Origin: DATBLE01 sp963764565
GTDB taxonomy: Bacteria; Actinomycetota; Thermoleophilia; Gaiellales; Gaiellaceae
DNA: 64,000 nt
Direction of reading: 5' to 3'
NCBI GenBank assembly: GCA_963764565.1
Contig: CAVXTD010000005.1
Span: 1 to 64,000 of the forward strand
Shown: positions 26,700-36,358 of the stretch, in pieces
Numbering within the stretch: the stretch's first letter is position 1
Layout of the letters: every line of letters starts with the position of its first letter
The notes under the pieces: generated by a model
The model's input: only the letters and a program-made list of their open reading frames with translations
What the model was told of the DNA's origin: nothing
The model's database searches: none
Made by a program: the position numbers and the translations under genes

Positions 26700-27086
26700 T
26701 GGATCGCGGGACAAGCTCCGAACGGCAACGTCGTCACCGACGCGGCGATCGGCACGCTCAGCCACGAGCTCATGGAAACGATGACCGATCCTGCCGACCA
26801 GCCGGCCTGGGTGGACCGAAGCGGTGACGAGATCGGCGACATCTGCGCCGACGATTACATTCAGGGACGGTTCCTCGGCCCGACCGGAACCAGGGTGACC
26901 ATGCCCCCGCACGGGAGGGTCACCGTCACCTTCCGGGTGACGCTTGCAGCGGGCGTACCCTCCCTCGGCAAGAAGCCTGTACTGGACTTCGAGGCGTATC
27001 TCGATCAGCTCAATCCGGCCATGGGATCCGGTACCACCCTCGCAGACACCGAGGGAACCGACATCGCGGTCACCCCGGTGCGCTGA
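26700..27086 (+). pseudogene. Fragment of a secreted metalloprotease-like protein, N-terminus missing
   Basis: Open in frame 3 after the DUF1801 stop, with no suitable start. TLSHELMETMTDP, WVDRSGDEIGDIC is the zinc-site neighbourhood of extracellular proteins with an SHE(x)nTDP motif. The second half (PPHGRVTVTFRVTLAAGVPS onward) is beta-rich and may come from a different gene. An in-frame ATG at 26772 could give 104 aa but would lack the His-Glu motif. Confidence 0.4.
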
Positions 27087-27178
27087 GGTCGCGAGTCGCG
27101 CTCGCACGCCGCCACGCTAGACGCGACAGATCATCCGGATGACCGGGTTTCTTCGATCGGCGCGGCTCGTCAGCGCGC

Positions 27179-27583
27179 TTAGGTACCGGTGGCTTGGAGC
27201 GCCTTGTCCACCTCGGCCGTGTCGGGCACCTTGCCGTCCGGGGTGAGGTGGTCGACGACCTGCGGGAGTGCGTGTGCGAGGGCCCCCGCCACCTGGTCGA
27301 CTGGTATGCCCACCTGCTTGGCGATCTCGGCCAGCTTGTCGGCTCCAAGCGCCTGCTGTACATGCTCGGCCGTCACCGGCTGGTTCTCGCCGTGGCCGAC
27401 CCAGGAATCGGCGTTCGCCGCCAGACCCGCCGAGTGGAACTGGCCGAGGATCTTCTGTAGCCCGCCGCCCGCGAGCATGCCGATGAGCGCCGGTGCAAGC
27501 GTCCCGGCCAGGCCCCCGAGCGCGCTTCCGCCGCCGAGCTTGCCGAGGGCGCCGCGAAGGATTCCGTCCAGTGCTGAGCTCAT
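27179..27583 (-). CDS. YidB/DUF937 family protein
   Basis: 134 aa, ATG with AAGGAG upstream. Gly-rich amphipathic N-terminus (GILRGALGKLGGGSALGGLAG) and the family core LQKILGQFHSAGLAANADSWV, ENQPVTAEHVQQALGADKLAEIAKQVGI. Family members are small and of unknown function. Divergent from the following secreted-protein gene. Confidence 0.88.
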   Translation of the reverse strand: MSSALDGILRGALGKLGGGSALGGLAGTLAPALIGMLAGGGLQKILGQFHSAGLAANADSWVGHGENQPVTAEHVQQALGADKLAEIAKQVGIPVDQVAGALAHALPQVVDHLTPDGKVPDTAEVDKALQATGT

Positions 27584-27694
27584 GTCAACTCCTTCTCGAA
27601 AGGAACGATTGCCCGGCGGTGAGTATCGCTCGTCAGCAGCAAGCCTGATGGTCGATCAGCCGATCGTTAGGATCGCCGCCACTAGAATCGCGCG

Positions 27695-28123
27695 ATGCGC
27701 CGGACCATTGCCCTTGCTGTTCTCCTGGCCGGTGTAACGGCGGGTGCTGCGGCCGCAGGCGGGACTGCGTTCTTCCAGACTCCGTCGAAGAACATCGGCT
27801 GCATCTACGTCGCTCCGTTTGCGACCACGGACAAGCCGCTGCTTCGCTGCGATATCGGCGGCGGGTTGCATCCTCTGCCGCCGCGGCCGAAGAGCTGCGA
27901 CCTCGACTGGGGCTACGGCTACGAGATGATCGGCGGAAGCGGCAGGCCGAAGACGTTCTGCGCCGGCGACACGGCGAGAGACATGCGTGCCCCGATCCTC
28001 CGATACGGCCGCACCTGGAAGAAGGGGCCGTTCACGTGTGCCTCGCAGCGGGTCGGCCTGCGTTGTACGAACCTCGTCCGGCACGGCTTCTTCCTCAGCC
28101 GGCAGCACTCGTACACGTTCTAA
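27695..28123 (+). CDS. Small secreted Cys-rich protein (DUF6636-like)
   Basis: 142 aa with a signal peptide (TIALAVLLAGVTAGAAAAGG). The mature part starts FFQTPSKNIGCIY, the pattern of DUF6636-type proteins, and has six Cys likely forming disulfides (GCIY, LRCDIGGG, KSCDLDWG, FCAGD, FTCAS, LRCTN). Extracellular, function unknown. Ends 4 bases inside the convergent repeat-protein gene. Confidence 0.7.
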   Translation: MRRTIALAVLLAGVTAGAAAAGGTAFFQTPSKNIGCIYVAPFATTDKPLLRCDIGGGLHPLPPRPKSCDLDWGYGYEMIGGSGRPKTFCAGDTARDMRAPILRYGRTWKKGPFTCASQRVGLRCTNLVRHGFFLSRQHSYTF

Positions 28124-30648
28124 CGACCGAGCGAGACGATCCAGGTCAACGTGCGCACGCGCCCGAAGGCGTCGATCGCGTTCAGCCTGAGCGTGTAGTT
28201 GCCGGGGCCGAGCAGGAACGGCCCGAGAGTGATCCTGGCTGCCTTGCCGAGGAAATGCCGGTTGAGCAGCAGCTTGCCGCTGCGGTAGGCGCGAATGCGA
28301 GCGTCGGAGGCCTGGTTGGAGCGCACGTGGAGTCTGACCGACCAGACGTCTCCGGTGCGGGTGACCGACGGCGCCTCGCGGGTGAGGACGAACGCTTCCG
28401 CCCTCGCCGCGGAGCCGCACAGGCCGAGGCAGGCCCTGAGCCGCAGCACCCTGCCGGCCAGGCGGATCTCGAAGGTGTAGAGCCCCGGCTTCGCTACCGG
28501 GAAGGGCCCGATTGTGGCGTTTCCGGCCCCGATCCGGAGCGAGACCGACGCTGCCGTGCGTCCCGCTCGCAGGCCGCGGACGCTGGCGATGCCGCCGGCG
28601 GTCGTGTTGATGCGGAGCTTGACTTTGAAGCCGGCGCCCATGCGCTTGACGATGGGCGCTCCGAGGGCGATGAGCACTGCGCGGGTCGTGTTCCCAGCCG
28701 TCGCCGAGAACGTGGCGGTGACGGACCTCGCAGTGGTGAGCGTGACCGTACAGGGCGACTTCGCACCGGTGCAGGCGCCGCTCCAGCCGGAGAACATTGC
28801 CCGGCCGCGGCCTTCGCCGTCAACGTCACGCGTGCGCCCGCCTTGAAATGCTGGACGCAGGTCTTGCTCGCGCCCGTGGCGGTGCAGGAGCCGGCCGATG
28901 TCGAGACCGCTCCCCGACCGACGACGCTGATCGTCAGCGTCCCCGGCGTCCCCGCCGCCGGTGAACGTGGCGGAGACGCTCTTCGCTGCAGTGAGCGTCA
29001 CAGTGCAGGAGGTCACGGTGCCGCTACAGGCGCCGCCCCAGCCGCTGAACTTTGCGCCCGACGCGGGCGCCGCAACGAGGGTGACAACTCGAACCGGAGA
29101 CGACGTTTGACGTTGCACGTCGACGCGCCGTTCCCGCAGCTGATCCCGCCGCCGCTGACCCGGCCCAGGTCCTGCGACCGAGACCAGAGCTGGAAGGTGC
29201 TCGTCCCTCCGGAGAAAGAGGCGGTGACCGATTTCGAGCTGGTGAAGGTGACGATGCAGGTCGGCGTCGTGCCGGCGCAGGCGCCGCCCCAGCCGGTGAA
29301 GACGGCGCCCGAGGCGGGGGTGGCGGTCAGGGTCACGCGTCGAGTTCGCCGACCTGGTTCGGGCGGTGCAGAGCGGGCTGCCGACGCCGCAGATGATCCC
29401 GCCGCCGGTGACTGTGCCGTTGCCGGTAACCGAGACGGTGAGCGGAGGCCCGTCGTCGCGGGCGTCGTTGACCTGCCCGCGGCCGTGAACGTTGCGGTCA
29501 CACTCTTCGATTGGCTCATCGAGATCGTGCACGTCGTTGCGGTGCCGCCGCAGACGCCGGTCCAACCGGTGAAGGACGGCGCCGGTCGCGGGCGTGGCGA
29601 CGAGCGTGACGGCGGCGTTGGCGGCGAAGCTCGCCGAGCAGACGTTTGCGCCGTTGCCGCAGTTGATCGCGCCGCTGGCTCCGCTGACGTTGCCGTTGCC
29701 GTTCACGGTGACGCCGAGCTCGATCGCAGCGGCGAACGTGGCGGTGACGGAGCGGTCGGCGTCCATCGAGAGCGTGCACGTCGACTCCGGCACCGCTGCA
29801 CGCGCCGGTCCAGCCGGTGAACGTGTAGCCCGTCCGCCGGGTCGGCGGTCAGCGTGACGGTCGACGTCCGCGGGCTCCTCCGTCGTGCAGGTCGCCGGAC
29901 CGGCGCAGGTCGGGCCGATCCGACTGACTCTGCCCGCTGCCGAGACGACGACCGTCAGCGTGTTTGTGTGGGTGCCGTTGTCGCGATCCGTCCATGTCGC
30001 TCACGGACCGTCTTGCTCGAGTCCATGACGATGGTGCAGACTGGGCCGCCCCGCTGCAGCGCGCCGGCCCAGCCGGCTGAAGACGGAGGCTGTCGCGCCG
30101 GTGTCCGGCGTGCTCGAACACGGTCAGCGTCGAGCCCGTCGAGAACCGTCCAGCTGCAGTCGGTCGTCGGCGGACCGAGCCACAATCGATCACGGTAGCC
30201 GACGCCGCTCCGCTCAGGCCCGTCACGTGGCCTTGCGTTGTCGGGAGCCGTGTGCTGTGCACGGTAACTGAGCGTGAGCGTGGTGTGGGGGTCGGCGGGC
30301 CTGGTGAAGTTGACGATGATCACGTGGTTCGCTGCCGCCGGCGGCGAGCGTGCAGGTCGTAGCCGCTCGGAGCCGCTGCAGTCCGATCGGCTGCCCAGTT
30401 GTTGAAGCTCCACCCTTCGGACGGGGCGGTGGCCTTCAGCGTGATCGAGCGCCGACGTGAGAGCGTCAGCCGTAGCACGACACCTTGCCGTCGCCGCATT
30501 CGATGCCGTACGGGGTGCTCGTCACGCGGCCCTGGCCGATCACCTACGACGGTACGGTCGGCGTGACGTCGAGCGTGCGGCCGCCGGCGCTCGTCACGCC
30601 CAGCACGAGCACCGCCAGCATCAGCCAGCGGAAGCAACCCCGCCTCAT
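28120..30648 (-). CDS. InlB-type repeat surface protein 1, multiply frameshifted
   Basis: ATG 30648 with GGGGAG upstream; signal segment RWLMLAVLVLGVTSAGG. Many copies of the divergent InlB B-repeat unit (GNGTVTGGGI.CG, VTL.ATPA.GA.F.GWGGAC.G, CTVT...KSVTATF) occur in all three minus frames, indicating a single ~840-aa protein broken by about eight single-base shifts (29.0-30.6 kb). The C-terminus (~28120-28700) is a distinct non-repeat domain with GLYTFEIRLAGRVLRLRACL. Probably secreted or cell-wall adhesin-like. Same architecture as its neighbour. Confidence 0.7.
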
Positions 30649-30681
30649 CGAGGCTCCCCTCGTCCCCAGCCGCGTGGCAGC

Positions 30682-32656
30682 TTAGACGCCCGAATCAGAC
30701 ACCTCTGGAATCAGACTCCTCAGGGAAGCAGCGCGTACCAGAGTCAGAGCCCGGACGCGACCGACCGCGTCGGTGGCGACCAGCTTCACGCGGTAGCTGC
30801 CCGGTGATAGTAGGAGGGCGCCCGGACTGACCGTGCCGGCCGCGGCCGGGAACCGAAGCTCGCGGGCGAGGGTCTTTCCGCGGTAGACGCGAACGACGAC
30901 CCCCGCCGCCCGGGTGGAGCGGAACGTGAACGTGAGCGACCAGAGCGCGCCCGCGTCCACGACCGTCGGCACTCCGCGGGTGAGCGTGAACGGCGCCGAC
31001 GCGGCACGTTCGCCGCAGCGCCCGAGGCAGGCGCTCCAGCGCAGCACGCGCGAGCCCAGGTGGAGCTCGAACGTGTAGAGGCCCGGCTTGGCGACGGGAA
31101 AGGGGCCGATCGTGGCAGTTCCCGAGGCGGTGGTGAATGCGAGTGCAGTCTCGACCCGTCCCGCGCGCAGCGCCAGCAGGCGCACCTTGCCGCGGCTGCC
31201 GGTGCGGAACCGCAAGGTCACGCTGAACCCGGCCGGTAGCCGCTTCACCACCGGCGGCCCGTCGCTTCGAAGCAGCGAGGAGCTCGCCGCCGGCGCTGCC
31301 CGGCCCGCGGAACGTCGCCGACGCTTGCTTCGCCTCGCTCATCTGAACCGTGCACGTCGACGCCTTCCCACTGCACGCGCCGGCCCACCCGACAAACGTC
31401 GCGCCGGCAGCCGCGGCGGCGGTGAGGCCGACCGTGGCACCTCGCGTCTGCGCCGCACTGCACTTCGTCGAACCGTTCCCGCACGCGATGCCGCCGCCGG
31501 TGACGGTGCCGGGCCCGGTAACGGACACGGTGAGCATCACGCTTCCGGCGCTTCCGCCCGTGAATGTCGCGGTCACGCTTCGCGCGCTCGTCATCGACAC
31601 CGCGCAGGTCGGCCTCGTCCCGCTGCACGCGCCCCCCCAACTGACGAACGTCGCCCCTGTGCCGGGAGTTGCGGTGAGAGTCACGCTTGCGCCGGAGGCA
31701 AGGCTCGCGGAGCACACCGTGCCGCCGTTGCCGCAGTTCAGGCCCCCGCCGGTGACGGTGCCGGTGCCGGCGACGGAGACGCTGAGCGGAAAGGTCGCCG
31801 CCGGCGTGCCGGCTCCCCCGAAAACGGCGGTGACGCTCTTGTCGCCCGTCATCGTGACCGTGCAGGTGTTCCTGCCGGTGCAGGCGTCCCGCCACTCCGT
31901 GAACGAGCCGCCCGCCGGCGGGGTCGCGGTCAGCGTCACGGTGTCGTCCGCGGTCACATCGGCCGTGCAGCCCGAGCCACCGCTCGAGGTGCAGGTGATC
32001 CCGCCGCCGGTGACCGTGCCGTTGCCGATCACCGTGACCGTGAGCTTCGGCTTCTTGAAGCTTGCGGTGGCGGAGCGATCTGCGTTCATCGTCAGCGTGC
32101 AGCTTCTGCCGGTGCCGCTGCACGAACCGCCCCAGCCGCCGAAGACATACCCCGTGTCCGGCGTCTCGACGATCGTCAGCGTCGAGTCCTGGGGCACGTC
32201 CGTGTCGCAACCGGTCTCGCCCGTGTCGCAGTCGATGTCCTCGCCCGAGACGTTGCCACCGCCGGCCGAGTCGCCCGAGACGCTGACGCTCAGCGTTCTC
32301 GTACCGACGGCCGGCGTGTGATCGAAGTTGGCGATCACCTCATGGTCGTCGTCAGCCAGATCGAGCGTGATCGTGCACGTTGCTCCGGAGCAGTCGCCGC
32401 CCCAGTTTGAGAAAGTCCAGCCGGCGGCCGGGGTAGCCGTGAACGCGACGGTGCCGGCTCCGATGTACAACACGCGGCAGGCCGCCGTCTCCCCGTTGCC
32501 GCATTTCGTCGAGTTCTTGTCGTCGGTGACCGAGCCGACGCCGAGCACCTGGACGCGTACCGTGGTCGTGGTTGCGGCCGCGCGCCCGCCGGCGCCGCCG
32601 ACGCCGATCGCAAGCGCCACAACCAGTGTCAGACCCCACCCGACGAGCTTCGCCAT
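30682..32656 (-). CDS. InlB-type repeat surface protein 2, one frameshift
   Basis: ATG 32656 (GTG at 32665 also in frame). Signal peptide LVGWGLTLVVALAIGVGGAGG, then at least five B-repeat units of ~75-80 residues, each with paired Cys (CGNG...C and GAC.G....C), to about residue 460. A C-terminal domain of ~190 residues (KRLPAGFSVTLRFRTGSRGK..., GLYTFELHLGSRVLRWSACL, GSYRVKLVATDAVGRVR) follows. A single shift near 31260 separates repeats and C-terminal domain. Paralogous to the gene just downstream. Surface attachment role is inferred. Confidence 0.78.
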
Positions 32657-32696
32657 CTCGGGCACAGCTTAGAGTCTTCCCAGGCGGGTCTCCGGG

Positions 32697-33365
32697 CTAG
32701 ACGGGGCGGACGAGCCAGAACGCGACGACCGAGTACTGGAGCGCGACGGCCGCGACGACGAGCACGTGGAAGATCTCGTGGTAGCCGAAGACGGCAGGCA
32801 AAGGGTCTGGGCGGCGGAGCGCGTAGACGAGACCGCCGGCGGTGTAGAGCAGGCCGCCGGTCAGCACGAGCGTCGTGCCGCTCCAGCCTACGCCGTGGAT
32901 CAGCTGGGGGAAGACGATCACCGCCACCCAGCCGAGCGCGATCGCGATCGCGGCCGCCAGCCACTTCGGGGCGTCCACCCACAGGAACTTGAGCAGGATC
33001 GCCACCGCCGCGCCGCCCCAGACGACCGCGAGCACGGCGATCCGCCACCCTCCGCTCAGCACGAGCAGGCCGAACGGTGTGTACGTCCCGGCGATCATCA
33101 GGTAGACGCCGGCGTGGTCGATCCGGCGCGACCAGCGGTAGCCGCGCTCGCGCCAGGTGACGCGGTGGTGGAGCGCGCTCGCACCGAACATGCAGACGAC
33201 GGCGACGCCGAAGACGCCCGCCGCGACCCGCTCCTTCGTCGTTGCCGCCGATGCGATCAGCAGACCGCCGAGTACGAGCGCTATGAAGAACGCATAGAGG
33301 TGGAAGACGCCGCGCAGCCGCGGTCTCGGTTGCGGGCCGTGCGGGTCAGCGGTACCGGAAGACAA
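32697..33365 (-). CDS. Hemolysin III / PAQR-type membrane protein
   Basis: 222 aa with seven hydrophobic helices. The family signature residues are present: SALHHRVTW (Ser/His pair), RIDHAGVYLMIAGTYTPF near residue 81, and GYHEIFHVLVVAA near the C-terminus (His pair), which form the zinc site in PAQR proteins. The only in-frame start is TTG 33365, overlapping the infA 3' end by 20 bases. Role in membrane lipid homeostasis is inferred from the family. Confidence 0.88.
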   Translation of the reverse strand: MSSGTADPHGPQPRPRLRGVFHLYAFFIALVLGGLLIASAATTKERVAAGVFGVAVVCMFGASALHHRVTWRERGYRWSRRIDHAGVYLMIAGTYTPFGLLVLSGGWRIAVLAVVWGGAAVAILLKFLWVDAPKWLAAAIAIALGWVAVIVFPQLIHGVGWSGTTLVLTGGLLYTAGGLVYALRRPDPLPAVFGYHEIFHVLVVAAVALQYSVVAFWLVRPV

Positions 33366-33567
33366 TCCGGCCTCTAGTCAGGTCGTAGGGCGACAACTCG
33401 ACCTTGATCCGGTCGCCGGGGAGGATCCTGATCCGGTACCTCCTCATCTTTCCCGCCGTGTACCCGAGGGTCTCGTGGCCGTTGTCGAGAGCGATCCGGA
33501 ACATGCCGCTCCGCAGCGCCTCGACGACCTCGCCCTCGAACTCGATCTTCTCTTCCTTGCCGGCGAT
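33346..33567 (-). CDS. infA: Translation initiation factor IF-1, apparent AUC start codon
   Basis: 73 aa, exactly the family length, S1/OB-fold: KEEKIEFEGEVVEALRSGMF, then DNGHETLGYTAGKMRR, RILPGDRIKVELSPYDL, TRGRIVFRYR. No ATG, GTG or TTG begins the frame. Alignment with known IF-1 puts residue 1 on ATC (33567-33565) in ATC-GCC-GGC-AAG, preceded 5 bases away by a perfect AAGGAGG. Either this is a rare AUC start, as AUU in infC of other bacteria, or a single miscalled base. Standard gene callers would miss it. It follows the cold-shock gene on the same strand. Confidence 0.85.
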   Translation of the reverse strand: MAGKEEKIEFEGEVVEALRSGMFRIALDNGHETLGYTAGKMRRYRIRILPGDRIKVELSPYDLTRGRIVFRYR

Positions 33568-33588
33568 AACGCCCTCCTTGGGGAAGTC

Positions 33589-33616
33589 GTGCGCCCCGCG
33601 CGGACGCGGGGCGCAC
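33589..33616 (-). terminator. Hairpin between csp and infA
   Basis: 12-bp perfect GC-rich stem (GTGCGCCCCGCG / CGCGGGGCGCAC) with a 4-base loop. It lies 15 bases after the cold-shock stop and about 10 bases before the infA Shine-Dalgarno. No U-tract. It may terminate csp, attenuate infA, or insulate its 5' end. Confidence 0.55.
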
Positions 33617-33631
33617 AGACAGTTCGCCGCC

Positions 33632-33841
33632 TTACGCGGCGACCGTGGTGACTGCAGTCGCCTCGGGGCCTTTCGCGCCCTCGCGGGACTCGAACTCCAC
33701 CCGGGCGCCCTCGTCGAGGGACTTGTACCCCTCGCCGGTGATCTGCGAATGATGAACGAACAGATCCTTGCCGCCCTCGTCGGGCGTGATGAATCCGTAG
33801 CCCTTCGCAGCGTTGAACCATTTAACGATACCGGTAGCCAT
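33632..33841 (-). CDS. csp: Cold-shock protein (CspA family)
   Basis: 69 aa; ATG 33841 with GGGAGG 8 bases upstream. RNA-binding motifs RNP1 (KGYGFIT) and RNP2 (DLFVHHSQI) are intact, in the order MATGIVKWFNAAKGYGFITP. Single-strand RNA/DNA chaperone. About 110 bases of leader precede it before the divergent gene, room for a cold-shock 5' UTR. Confidence 0.96.
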   Translation of the reverse strand: MATGIVKWFNAAKGYGFITPDEGGKDLFVHHSQITGEGYKSLDEGARVEFESREGAKGPEATAVTTVAA

Positions 33842-33949
33842 ATGTAACACCTCCCTTACCACTCACGAACGGGTAAAGAAGGCGCATGACTGCGACGTCG
33901 GTACTCGTTCTTTGTCGCCTGGGAGCGTAGCAGGGGTAGAACTCCGCCG

Positions 33950-34291
33950 ATGACCGCCCGGTCCCATTCGATGACCGATGCGCCGCTGCTCGCGCAGATC
34001 TTGCCGGATCTCGGAGCCGAGCTCGACCGGCTGCTGCGTGAACAGCATCGGCCCGACCTCGTCGACCAACTACCGTCCCTCCGGATCGTCGCGGTCTGTC
34101 CATGCCAGGTGGAGGGCTGCGCCAGCTTCTACACCGCTCGGCCGATGAGGCGCTGGTTCCGCCGGGGCAAGCAGGTTCCCGTCGGCGACGTCGTCGTCGA
34201 CACGATCGACGGCGAGATCGTCTTCGTCGAAGTGCTTCAGCGCCCGGACGTGCGCGCGGTGCTCGAGCGCTCCGTATCCTTGCCCTCGTGA
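33950..34291 (+). CDS. Conserved-looking hypothetical protein upstream of thrS
   Basis: 113 aa; ATG 33950 (ATG at 33971 also possible). Soluble; CPCQVEGCASFYTARPMRRW contains three Cys, then a beta-strand-rich end VVVDTIDGEIVFVEVLQRPDV. Stop overlaps the thrS GTG (GTGA). I do not recognise a family. Coupling to thrS suggests a housekeeping-associated role but does not show one. Confidence 0.6.
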   Translation: MTARSHSMTDAPLLAQILPDLGAELDRLLREQHRPDLVDQLPSLRIVAVCPCQVEGCASFYTARPMRRWFRRGKQVPVGDVVVDTIDGEIVFVEVLQRPDVRAVLERSVSLPS

Positions 34292-36165
34292 AGGTCGTTC
34301 TCCCCGACTCGACCGGGCTGGCTCTCTCCGACGGCGCCGCTGGACTCGACGCGGCGGCGGCGATCGGGCCAAAGCTGGCCAAAGAGGCGGTGCTCGTGCG
34401 TGTGAACGGCGAGCCGCGCGATCTGCGGCTGCCGCTGGCCGACGGCGACCGGATCCAGATCCTGACCACGCGCGACACCGACGATCCGGACGCGCTGTAC
34501 GTGCTTCGCCACTCGACAGCACATCTGCTGGCCGAGGCGGTGCGCCGTCTCTATCCCGGCGTGAAGATCGCGATCGGCCCGCCGATCGAGAACGGCTTCT
34601 ACTACGACTTCGAGTTTCCGGAGCCGATCCACGAGGCCGACCTCGAGCGGATCGAGGCGGAGATCGGGAAGGAGCTGAAGGAGGGGCGCAGCTGGTCGCG
34701 CGAGGAGATCTCGCGCGACGAGGCGCGCAAGCGATTCGAGGCCGAGGGCGAGCCGTACAAGGTCGAGCTCGTCGACACCGCCGAGGGCGACATCTCGCTG
34801 TACACGCAAGGGGACTTCACCGATCTGTGCCGCGGGCCGCACCTCCAGGACTCGAAGCCGATCAAGGCGGTCAAGCTGACGGGGCTCGCCGGTGCGTACT
34901 GGCGCGGCGACGAGAAGAACACGCAGCTGACCCGGATCTACGGGACGGCGTTCTACACGCAGGAGGATCTCGACGCGCACCTGGAGCGGCTCGAGGAGGC
35001 GCGGCGGCGCGACCACCGGCGGCTGGGGACGCAGCTCGAGCTGTTCCACTTCGACGAGCACTCGCCCGGCTCGCCGCTCTGGCAACCGAAGGGGATGGTG
35101 ATCTTCAACGAGCTCGAGGCTCTCCGGCGGCGCGAGGACGAGCGCCGTGGCTATCTCGAAGTCAAGACGCCGCTGATCTACGACCAGCGGCTCTGGGAGA
35201 TCTCCGGCCACTGGGAAAAGTTCCGCGATCACATGTTCCTGATCCCGAGCGAGGACGGGCACACATTCGGGATAAAGCCGATGAACTGCCCGGGGCACAT
35301 GCTGCTCTTCGGCAGCCGCCTCCGTTCTTATCGCGAGTTGCCGCTCCGCTTCGCCGAGGCCGCGGCTCTCCACCGCAACGAGCCGACCGGCACGCTGCAC
35401 GGCCTCCTGCGGGTTCGCCACGTCACCCAGGACGACGCCCACATCTTCTGCACGCCGGATCAAGTCGAGGACGAGATCTTCGGCTGCCTCGACTTCGGGT
35501 TCTTCGTCTACGACCTCTTCCAACTGGACGTCAGGGCCGAGCTCTCGACGCGGCCCGAGAACCGGCTCGGTACCGACGAGCAGTGGGACGAGGCCGAGGC
35601 GGCGCTCGCGCGTGCCCTCGATCGGCGTGGGATCGAGTACGCGATCAACCCCGGTGACGGCGCGTTCTACGGACCGAAGATCGACTTGCACCTCAAGGAT
35701 TCCCTCGGGCGCAGCTGGCAGTGCGGCACCGTCCAGCTGGACTTTCAGATGCCGGCGCGGTTCGGGCTGACTTACGTCGGCGCGGACAACGCTGAGCACA
35801 CGCCGATCGTCGTCCACCGAACGTTGATGGGATCGCTCGAGCGGTTCATCGGCATCCTGATCGAGCACTACGCCGGCGCCCTCCCGTTCTGGCTCTCGCC
35901 TGTGCAGGTGCGCGTGATCCCCGTCGGGCAGGGCCATGTCGAGGCCGCGCACCGCCTCGCGGCCCGGATCCCCTACCGGGTCGAAGTGGACGATTCGGAC
36001 GACACCGTCGGCAAGCGGATCCGCAACGCGGAGGTCGAGAAGATCCCGTACGTGATCGTCTACGGCGACCGCGAGTCCGAAAGCTCGCTCGCCGTCCGCG
36101 AGCGCGGGGGAGAGCAGTCGACGAAATCGCTGGACGATCTGCTCTCCGAACTTGGTAGGCTGTGA
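34288..36165 (+). CDS. thrS: Threonyl-tRNA synthetase
   Basis: 625 aa from GTG 34288, which overlaps the preceding stop. N-terminal TGS domain (VVLPDST...VRVNGEPRDLRLPL), editing domain with RHSTAHLLAEAVRRL and the ENGFYYDF segment, then the class II catalytic core (PKGMVIFNELEALRR, zinc-ligand Cys in MNCPGHMLLF, RHVTQDDAHIFC) and the anticodon-binding domain at the end. No frameshift. A bidirectional-looking terminator follows, separating it from infC. Confidence 0.97.
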   Translation: MKVVLPDSTGLALSDGAAGLDAAAAIGPKLAKEAVLVRVNGEPRDLRLPLADGDRIQILTTRDTDDPDALYVLRHSTAHLLAEAVRRLYPGVKIAIGPPIENGFYYDFEFPEPIHEADLERIEAEIGKELKEGRSWSREEISRDEARKRFEAEGEPYKVELVDTAEGDISLYTQGDFTDLCRGPHLQDSKPIKAVKLTGLAGAYWRGDEKNTQLTRIYGTAFYTQEDLDAHLERLEEARRRDHRRLGTQLELFHFDEHSPGSPLWQPKGMVIFNELEALRRREDERRGYLEVKTPLIYDQRLWEISGHWEKFRDHMFLIPSEDGHTFGIKPMNCPGHMLLFGSRLRSYRELPLRFAEAAALHRNEPTGTLHGLLRVRHVTQDDAHIFCTPDQVEDEIFGCLDFGFFVYDLFQLDVRAELSTRPENRLGTDEQWDEAEAALARALDRRGIEYAINPGDGAFYGPKIDLHLKDSLGRSWQCGTVQLDFQMPARFGLTYVGADNAEHTPIVVHRTLMGSLERFIGILIEHYAGALPFWLSPVQVRVIPVGQGHVEAAHRLAARIPYRVEVDDSDDTVGKRIRNAEVEKIPYVIVYGDRESESSLAVRERGGEQSTKSLDDLLSELGRL

Positions 36166-36263
36166 GCCTGCTCAAGCAGGGACGACCCGTTCCTCACCTC
36201 CGGGGCCACGCTGGTCTCAGTAGCGTGACGCCCATCGGAGGTTCAACCGAGTCGCGCGACGAG

Positions 36264-36296
36264 GAAAAAACGGGCCGCTGCCTGCAGCGGCTTTTT
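36264..36296 (+). terminator. Intrinsic terminator/possible attenuator in the infC leader
   Basis: A-tract, then stem GCCGCTG / CAGCGGC with loop CCTG and a run of five T. It ends thrS transcription but also lies within the ~190-base leader of infC-rpmI-rplT, where leader-mediated control by L20 or IF-3 is common in bacteria. An antiterminator is not evident by eye. Confidence 0.75.
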
Positions 36297-36358
36297 GTCA
36301 TTCCACCCAAGGAGGACCGAGCGAGCTTGGTGACAGCCCTTTGAGACCGAGGCGGAGC

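Noticed and set aside
28700..32300. Periodic repeats that could suggest a CRISPR array
   Set aside because: The period is ~220-250 bp, diverged and in frame, and encodes InlB-type protein repeats. No uniform short repeat with unique spacers and no cas genes.
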